From assembly GCA_011525065.1 (NCBI GenBank), contig WTIY01000157.1:1-18658 (forward strand): DNA of 18,658 nt. The letters are read 5' to 3'. The position numbers and the translations under genes were made by a program. The notes under the pieces are model-generated. The model did no database searches. It was not told the DNA's origin and was given only the letters and a program-made list of their open reading frames with translations. This document shows, piece by piece, positions 14,250-18,658 of this stretch. Every line of letters starts with the position of its first letter. The first letter of the stretch is position 1. The DNA is from Flavobacteriales bacterium (GTDB lineage: Bacteria > Bacteroidota > Bacteroidia > Flavobacteriales > Flavobacteriaceae).

Positions 14250-16472
14250 TTAAATGTTGAACCAGTAATTCAATTTGAGATTGATTGAGCGATATCGTCG
14301 GTAGAAATTCACCGTGTCGTAGCCATCGTTATACACTAGGAAAAGGTCGGACATGGGAGCGAATCGCCATTGCAAACGTGAGTTTATGCCAAAATTGTCG
14401 CTAAAGTTGCTGTATTGAATGAAATTTGACCAAAACAGATTTTTTGTAAAGGTCCATTCTAGCTTTGGAGCCACAAGAAATAATTTGGCACTCGGGTAGG
14501 GCGAGGCCAGCCTTATGTCATTGTAGTCAAAATCAACACTTAAATTAAAGGTGGGCTGCTGTCTAAAATTAATCCTTCCTTTAAGTCCTGTGATGCGGCC
14601 ATTGTAAAATTCTCCCACTGTAGCCGTTGCACCCCAGGTAAACAAATTCGCCAGAGTTGATCTGTATTCGAGAGCCCATGAATTGTATCGATAATCACTG
14701 CCCATAGGAAGAGGAGTTCCTCCATCGCTGCGGGTCGGATCAAAGTCGTCAAACAGATAGACATAGCGGCTAAAATAGTTAGCTTCCAGGCGGGATTGAT
14801 CCTTGTAATTAACGATATACTCGAATTTTATCGTGTGATCGGTCTGTTTGAAATCGAGATCTTGAGTAAAATAAAATTCGTTGTAACACCCAATTTGGTA
14901 GGTATTTACTGATCCAGATTTTGGGTAAAAGGTCCGAGTGACTTTATCGGCTTTTTTGATGAATCCTTTCCTGGGGATAAATCCTAAATCCGAATTAAAG
15001 GCATCGTCTACAAAAAGACCTAGGGTAAAAATATTCCAAAATCGATTGTTGAACCTCATTAGCGCCTGCCCGGACCAGCGATTTTGGGAGTCGTTATCGT
15101 TTATGGAGCTATGGGCAAAAAACTTGCCGGTCCATTTATTGTTGGCCGAGGCAAGACTGTAGTCCAATCCCATAACACGATTAAACGCCTGGTCATCATC
15201 TTCCAAGGACGCCTTGTCCGTAGTTTCTCTATTGATCAAAAAGAGCCCGACCTGTGACCGGCCAAAAACCCTTTGCTGGATGGCCAACATGCTGTTGTTA
15301 TTGCTGGGGATGCCATTTGCGGCATCCTCTTTTGTTTGAAGAGACAAGGCCCCTAAACGAAGTTTACTGTTGAGTTTTCCGCTGAGTCGAAAGCCCCCAA
15401 TAATATCATTTTGAATGTTATTGCCGTCAGCATCGCGAGCAATTCCGATTCGGCGAGAAAAAAACGGAGAAACATCACGAGAATTCCCAAAGCTTGAAAA
15501 CAGGTCGCTGTTGTCTAAGAAAAACTGTCTTTTTTCTGGAAGAGAGACTTCAAATCGAGAAATGTTATTGATTAGGTCATCCACTTCTACATTTGAAAAA
15601 TCAGGATTTACCGTGAGGTCTAAATTCATCTGAGTGCCAATGGGAACTTTGACGTCAAAACCAACTTTTGTGTCCCTTGTCATGGGCGTATCAGCATTGT
15701 AATCTTTGGACTGAGCCAGGTTTGCGTAAGGAATGAAATAATAAGTGCTGTTGTTTTTGGGTAGCGGCCGTTCAAAATTTAACACACCTAAATACCCTAG
15801 ATTGGACAGCAATTGATTTTGATCGACCCTAGACCAGGTTGATCGCTCATTGGATTGCAGGTCAAATCGATAAGCCTGGATGTTCCATTGGGTGCAGCCC
15901 TCTGGGTATTTGAGTGAATAAAATGGGATGGCGATTTCAGCCATGTAGGTGTCCCCATCGATATGTCCATCGGAAAACCACTTTACATCCCAATTTGGGT
16001 TAAAAGAGCTCCGACTTATGCCCCCGTCTGAGACTAAAGATTCTCTTTGCGCCCCATAAGGATTGACCCCAAACTGATAGGCGTTAACGCCATCTTGAAA
16101 TGTGTCAAAGAAAAAAGACACATTGTCCGTGGTGCTGCCCCTAAAGTCGCGCCTCAATGAGGAGACTACGAAATCTTCTCCACTACTCTTGGCAACAATA
16201 CCGATGTAAAGGAACTGATCATCATACAAGAATTTGACCTTTGTTTGATGCTGGGCCGGCAGAGTGTCTGTAGGAAAATTCTGTGTAAAGTTTTGAAGCG
16301 GAGCAGCTTCCTTCCAAATGTCTTCATCTAAATACCCGTCAATGATGGGAGAATCTGTGATGTGCTTGGCAAAGGCTTGTTTTTTATTCTGGGCGAGAAG
16401 CGCATTGGGCCCTAGAAATGCCGAGAGGCATAGTAAAAATGAAAGGTGACATAAAATGGGCCATCTCAGCAT
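14250..16472 (-). CDS. Exported CBM9-like / DUF5916 protein, probable outer-membrane beta-barrel
   Basis: From the ATG at 16472 this is a 740-residue protein with a clear signal peptide (LRWPILCHLSFLLCLSAFLG, cut near LLAQ). A GTG at 16499 would add nine residues before the signal and is less likely. Residues about 35-220 resemble the carbohydrate-binding module 9-like sandwich (TDSPIIDGYLDEDIWKEA, then FLYDDQFLYIGIVAKSS). The rest is DUF5916: a NPDFSNVEVDD and SLPEKRQFFLDNSDLF region, then many alternating amphipathic strands ending in an aromatic-rich C-terminus (LKLNYWFNI). Such an end is usual for outer-membrane beta-barrels. This two-part family is common in Bacteroidetes and its function is not established; a role in glycan or surface-polymer handling is only suggested by the CBM9-like part. 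It faces the NagB-like gene tail-to-tail and diverges from the HxlR gene. Confidence 0.85.
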   Translation of the reverse strand: MLRWPILCHLSFLLCLSAFLGPNALLAQNKKQAFAKHITDSPIIDGYLDEDIWKEAAPLQNFTQNFPTDTLPAQHQTKVKFLYDDQFLYIGIVAKSSGEDFVVSSLRRDFRGSTTDNVSFFFDTFQDGVNAYQFGVNPYGAQRESLVSDGGISRSSFNPNWDVKWFSDGHIDGDTYMAEIAIPFYSLKYPEGCTQWNIQAYRFDLQSNERSTWSRVDQNQLLSNLGYLGVLNFERPLPKNNSTYYFIPYANLAQSKDYNADTPMTRDTKVGFDVKVPIGTQMNLDLTVNPDFSNVEVDDLINNISRFEVSLPEKRQFFLDNSDLFSSFGNSRDVSPFFSRRIGIARDADGNNIQNDIIGGFRLSGKLNSKLRLGALSLQTKEDAANGIPSNNNSMLAIQQRVFGRSQVGLFLINRETTDKASLEDDDQAFNRVMGLDYSLASANNKWTGKFFAHSSINDNDSQNRWSGQALMRFNNRFWNIFTLGLFVDDAFNSDLGFIPRKGFIKKADKVTRTFYPKSGSVNTYQIGCYNEFYFTQDLDFKQTDHTIKFEYIVNYKDQSRLEANYFSRYVYLFDDFDPTRSDGGTPLPMGSDYRYNSWALEYRSTLANLFTWGATATVGEFYNGRITGLKGRINFRQQPTFNLSVDFDYNDIRLASPYPSAKLFLVAPKLEWTFTKNLFWSNFIQYSNFSDNFGINSRLQWRFAPMSDLFLVYNDGYDTVNFYRRYRSINLKLNYWFNI

Positions 16473-16549
16473 GGTCGTTGAAATTTTTTTTTCGATCACG
16501 GAAATTACATCACTTTTAGTATTGGTTCTTGTTAAAAAAAGTTAAATCC

Positions 16550-16560
16550 CTCAATTTGAG
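16550..16560. promoter_or_regulatory. Short perfect palindrome in the divergent DUF5916/HxlR intergenic region
   Basis: CTCAATTTGAG has 5-bp arms (CTCAA/TTGAG) around one central base. It lies between the two divergent genes and could be a binding site for the adjacent HxlR-type regulator or another factor. Short length keeps confidence low. Confidence 0.25.
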
Positions 16561-16590
16561 TTTAAAAAGACCCGAGTAAAACAAAGATTT

Positions 16591-16607
16591 CGTAACTTTT
16601 ACGTAAC
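16591..16607. promoter_or_regulatory. Candidate HxlR operator just upstream of its own gene
   Basis: GTAA-CTT-TTAC (16592-16602) is a palindrome, and the element CGTAAC occurs twice in direct orientation (16591-16596 and 16602-16607). TAACTTTT here also resembles a -7 box (TAnnTTTG). The site is about 30 bp before the HxlR ATG, a position that suits autoregulation. HxlR-family dimers bind short inverted repeats, but no family consensus can be matched exactly. Confidence 0.3.
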
Positions 16608-16634
16608 ATTAGTTCTCAAAAATTCCATAATTCT

Positions 16635-17075
16635 ATGAATTCATTAATCACACGTTCCACTTGCCCCTTATCAAATACCCTTGATGTCATCGGCGATAAA
16701 TGGTCGTTGCTGATTGTGAGGGATTTGTTTATTGGCCGAAAAACATACAGCGAGATGCTTGGTGCGCCTGAGAAAATTGCGACGAATATTTTGGTCAGTC
16801 GTCTAAAAAAATTAGTCGATATGGAGATTGTAGATTTCCATAAAGTCAAAGGTGATGGAAAAACAAAGCATTACTATCTCACAGATAAGGGCATTGACCT
16901 TTATCCTGTAATGTTGCAGATGTCTTTGTGGAAGCGCAAACACATGAGTGAATTAGAAACGCACCCTTTGGGGCTCGAATTGTTTGAAAAAATTGACCGC
17001 AATGGAGTTTCTAATCTGTATCAGAAGGTTGCGGCGCATCAGCGCTCACAACGCGAAGAACTACTGAGTCACTGA
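16635..17075 (+). CDS. HxlR-family winged-helix transcriptional regulator
   Basis: A 146-residue DNA-binding protein of the HxlR (MarR-like, winged helix-turn-helix) family, full length for the group (usually 100-150 residues). The diagnostic start C10-P-L-S-x-T-L-D-V-I-G-D-K-W is present. It is followed by a helix-turn-helix (KTYSEMLGAPEKIATNILVSRLKKL, about 36-60) and a wing with the hallmark KHYYLTDKG (78-86). C10 aligns with the N-terminal cysteine that senses electrophiles or oxidants in characterised HxlR proteins such as YodB and HypR, so redox control is possible but unproven. It is followed after 9 bp by the Tat-exported isomerase-like gene, which is probably co-transcribed. The divergent DUF5916 gene is another possible target. 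Confidence 0.93.
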   Translation: MNSLITRSTCPLSNTLDVIGDKWSLLIVRDLFIGRKTYSEMLGAPEKIATNILVSRLKKLVDMEIVDFHKVKGDGKTKHYYLTDKGIDLYPVMLQMSLWKRKHMSELETHPLGLELFEKIDRNGVSNLYQKVAAHQRSQREELLSH

Positions 17076-17084
17076 TCTAAATTC

Positions 17085-17981
17085 ATGAAAAGACGAAAAT
17101 TTATTGAAAAAACCTCTTTAACAGGTCTGGCTTTAGGGGCATTGCCGGGTTCTTTGCGGGCCAATGCCAAACAATTGAATCAGCCAGAAGCTGATGCCCA
17201 AGTCAATCCTGGACTTGGGACTGTAGAGAAAATCAACCACAGCGTATGTCATTGGTGTTTTGAGGACATTCCGTTTGAAGAATTTTTAATTACCCTGAGA
17301 CGTTTGGGTATTGGTGCCATTGATTTAGTGGGGCCTAAGGATTGGCCACTGCTGAAAAAGCACAACATTCATTGTTCTATGTGTAATGGTGCTGAACTGA
17401 GTTTGGTTGAAGGATGGAATAACCCTGAATATCACCCACAGCTGATTGAAAACTACAAGGCCATGATTCCTTTGGTGGCCGAGGCCGGCTACACGAATTT
17501 GATCTGTTTCAGCGGTAATAGAGATGGCATGAGTGATGCAGAGGGGCTGGCCAACTGTGTCTCTGGATTACGCCAAGTGTTGCCGCTTGCCGAAAAACAC
17601 GGGGTGGTCCTTCAAATGGAACTGTTTAATCAAATCGATCATCCTGATTATATGTGTGACAACTCGGCCTGGGGAATTGCCCTTTGTCAGGCCTTGGGCA
17701 GCGAGAATTTTAAGCTGTTATTCGATATATATCACATGCAGATCCAAGAGGGAGATATCATTCGGTCCATTCAAAATAATCATCAATATTTTGGGCATTA
17801 CCACACGGCAGGAGTACCTGGTCGTCATGAAATTGATGAGACTCAAGAGTTGTATTACCCAGCGATTATGCAGGCCATTGCCCAAACGGGCTTCAATGGT
17901 TTTGTCGCTCAAGAGTTTATCCCCACAGGAAGTGATACCATTGCTTCTTTGATCCGTGCCATAGAAATATGTGATGTCTGA
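17085..17981 (+). CDS. Tat-exported hydroxypyruvate isomerase-like TIM-barrel protein
   Basis: A 298-residue protein of the xylose isomerase-like TIM-barrel superfamily, closest to hydroxypyruvate isomerase (Hyi), which interconverts hydroxypyruvate and tartronate semialdehyde. The N-terminus carries a twin-arginine signal (K-R-R-K-F, then TSLTGLALGALPG, about 1-28), so it is predicted to be exported folded, unlike the cytoplasmic E. coli Hyi. Expected metal and active-site residues are present: E179 (LQMELFNQIDHPDY), D214 in LLFDIYHMQ with the following EGD, H240 (GHYHTA), R247 in GRHEID and E277 (AQEFIP). The DIYHMQ...EGD and GxxGRxEI blocks are typical of Hyi. The true substrate of exported Bacteroidetes members is unknown and may be another sugar or sugar acid. 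It follows the HxlR gene by 9 bp and converges on the phosphatase-like gene with a 16-bp gap. Confidence 0.85.
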   Translation: MKRRKFIEKTSLTGLALGALPGSLRANAKQLNQPEADAQVNPGLGTVEKINHSVCHWCFEDIPFEEFLITLRRLGIGAIDLVGPKDWPLLKKHNIHCSMCNGAELSLVEGWNNPEYHPQLIENYKAMIPLVAEAGYTNLICFSGNRDGMSDAEGLANCVSGLRQVLPLAEKHGVVLQMELFNQIDHPDYMCDNSAWGIALCQALGSENFKLLFDIYHMQIQEGDIIRSIQNNHQYFGHYHTAGVPGRHEIDETQELYYPAIMQAIAQTGFNGFVAQEFIPTGSDTIASLIRAIEICDV

Positions 17982-17997
17982 GGTTATCGGACAACCA

Positions 17998-18654
17998 TTA
18001 ATTCAGAATAAGACGACTCATAATATAATGCAGTTCTCCAGCGATTTCTAAAGAGCGTTCACGGTATTTTAAGGCTTCCAAAGGCGTGTCGTCAAAGGCC
18101 TTAGGGTCCTCATAACGCAAGGACAGCCGGGCGAGTGCTCCAGGGATAAAGGGGCAGTTTTCATCGGCGTGATCACAAGTCATCATAGCAATAAATCCCT
18201 TTTGTGGGTTAGTAGGATCATCGTATAGCTTCGAAAAACAAGAGATTCCTGCATCTTCTGGAGCGCTAAACACTCGATAAACCGTGTTATCAGACTCAGT
18301 CTTGTTTGGATTGTTGTCTTTTAAAGGATGTATGGTAAATCCCTGATCCATTAAGGCCGATACGGCTCTGGGGTTAAAAGCGGTTACCTCTACACCGCCT
18401 GAAAAGGCTTTCACGGGAATTTCAAGGTGCTGAGCAATGGCGTGGGCCCAGACTTGAGCCAATTGACTTCTTCTAGAGTTGTGGGTGCAAATAAAATTGA
18501 GATTTAAGGGCTTGTGGGTTTTAGCCAGGGCATTTAACGCGTTAATGACTTCGTCCAGGATTAGACGTCTCTCGCTTGAGATGCTTGGCGATTGAGATAA
18601 AATCTCTTTTAATTTCAAATCATTCAGGTGATGTGATGAATGGAGAAATGGCAA
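17998..18654 (-). CDS. Low-molecular-weight phosphatase / arsenate reductase-fold protein (5' end at window edge)
   Basis: A protein of at least 218 residues in the LMW protein-tyrosine-phosphatase superfamily. The anion-binding loop is C56-T-H-N-S-R-R62-S (CX5R-S), followed by QLAQVWA. Two further cysteines, C160 and C167 (TCDHADENCP), sit seven apart, like C82 and C89 of thioredoxin-coupled arsenate reductase (S. aureus pI258 ArsC), where C10, C82 and C89 relay the disulfide. D183-P184 matches the general-acid region. Products of this type are often annotated simply as protein-tyrosine-phosphatase; arsenate reduction is possible. An N-terminal helical extension of about 50 residues precedes the core, as in other Bacteroidetes members. 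The first available start is TTG at 18654 and the frame stays open to the window edge, so the true start may lie outside. No arsR or arsenite-pump gene is visible. Confidence 0.85.
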   Translation of the reverse strand: MPFLHSSHHLNDLKLKEILSQSPSISSERRLILDEVINALNALAKTHKPLNLNFICTHNSRRSQLAQVWAHAIAQHLEIPVKAFSGGVEVTAFNPRAVSALMDQGFTIHPLKDNNPNKTESDNTVYRVFSAPEDAGISCFSKLYDDPTNPQKGFIAMMTCDHADENCPFIPGALARLSLRYEDPKAFDDTPLEALKYRERSLEIAGELHYIMSRLILN

Positions 18655-18658
18655 TTGA

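Noticed and set aside
14201..14254. Imperfect inverted repeat (TTAACCCC...GTTG / CAAC...GGGTTTAAA) between the convergent NagB-like and DUF5916 genes as a terminator
   Set aside because: The loop is about 26 bases, the stem has bulges and no T-run follows on either strand; it also overlaps the end of the DUF5916 gene. Too weak to call.
16473..16499. GTG start for the DUF5916 protein
   Set aside because: An in-frame ATG at 16472 leads directly into a standard signal peptide, whereas the GTG adds a polar lysine-rich stretch.
9863..18654. A single pathway or defence system joining katG, the NagB-like fusion, the HxlR gene, the isomerase and the phosphatase
   Set aside because: They are in alternating orientations with separate terminators or promoters and have no shared substrate. 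Only the HxlR–isomerase pair looks co-transcribed.

Overview
The window looks like chromosomal DNA of a member of the Bacteroidota, most likely a marine Flavobacteriaceae. The evidence is a secreted protease ending in a type IX secretion (T9SS) sorting domain, a DUF5916 outer-membrane-type protein, a SDR-type L-threonine dehydrogenase, a NagB–PIG-L fusion of the Bacteroidetes type, few Shine-Dalgarno sequences, and several TAnnTTTG-type promoter -7 boxes. There are 12 protein genes and one tRNA gene, densely packed. I see no insertion sequence, integrase, CRISPR array or phage gene. The longest gap without a gene is about 220 bp (katG/nagB-like).

Layout. (1) 14-5593 (+) is a giant modular M4 (thermolysin-like) metalloprotease with FN3 and Ig-like (DUF5011) repeats and a T9SS tail. 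It ends at a strong bidirectional terminator. (2) 5679-8151 (-) is a compact three-gene operon: small lipoprotein, EI24/CysZ-like membrane protein, class C beta-lactamase-fold serine hydrolase. (3) 8237-9184 (+) is L-threonine 3-dehydrogenase, divergent from that operon. (4) 9182-9253 (-) is tRNA-Arg(CCU), whose 3' end overlaps the dehydrogenase stop codon. (5) 9274-9798 (+) is a small exported WG-repeat-like protein. It converges on katG (9863-12079, -), and the katG terminator hairpin lies across the small gene's stop codon. (6) 12299-14191 (+) is a fusion of a glucosamine-6-phosphate deaminase-like domain and a PIG-L deacetylase-like domain. (7) 14250-16472 (-) is a CBM9-like/DUF5916 exported protein, divergent from (8) an HxlR-family regulator followed by a Tat-exported hydroxypyruvate-isomerase-like TIM barrel (16635-17981, +). 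(9) 17998-18654 (-) is a low-molecular-weight phosphatase/arsenate-reductase-fold protein reaching the right edge.

The genes read as ordinary flavobacterial housekeeping and heterotrophy: extracellular protein degradation, threonine catabolism, amino-sugar metabolism, peroxide defence and thiol/phosphate chemistry. They do not form one pathway. I found no convincing undescribed multi-gene system. The points most worth checking are the altered catalytic residue in the NagB-like fusion, the intact arsenate-reductase cysteine triad in the last gene, the uncharacterised lipoprotein/EI24/hydrolase operon, the two equal-length twin modules in the protease, and candidate operators upstream of katG and the HxlR gene.
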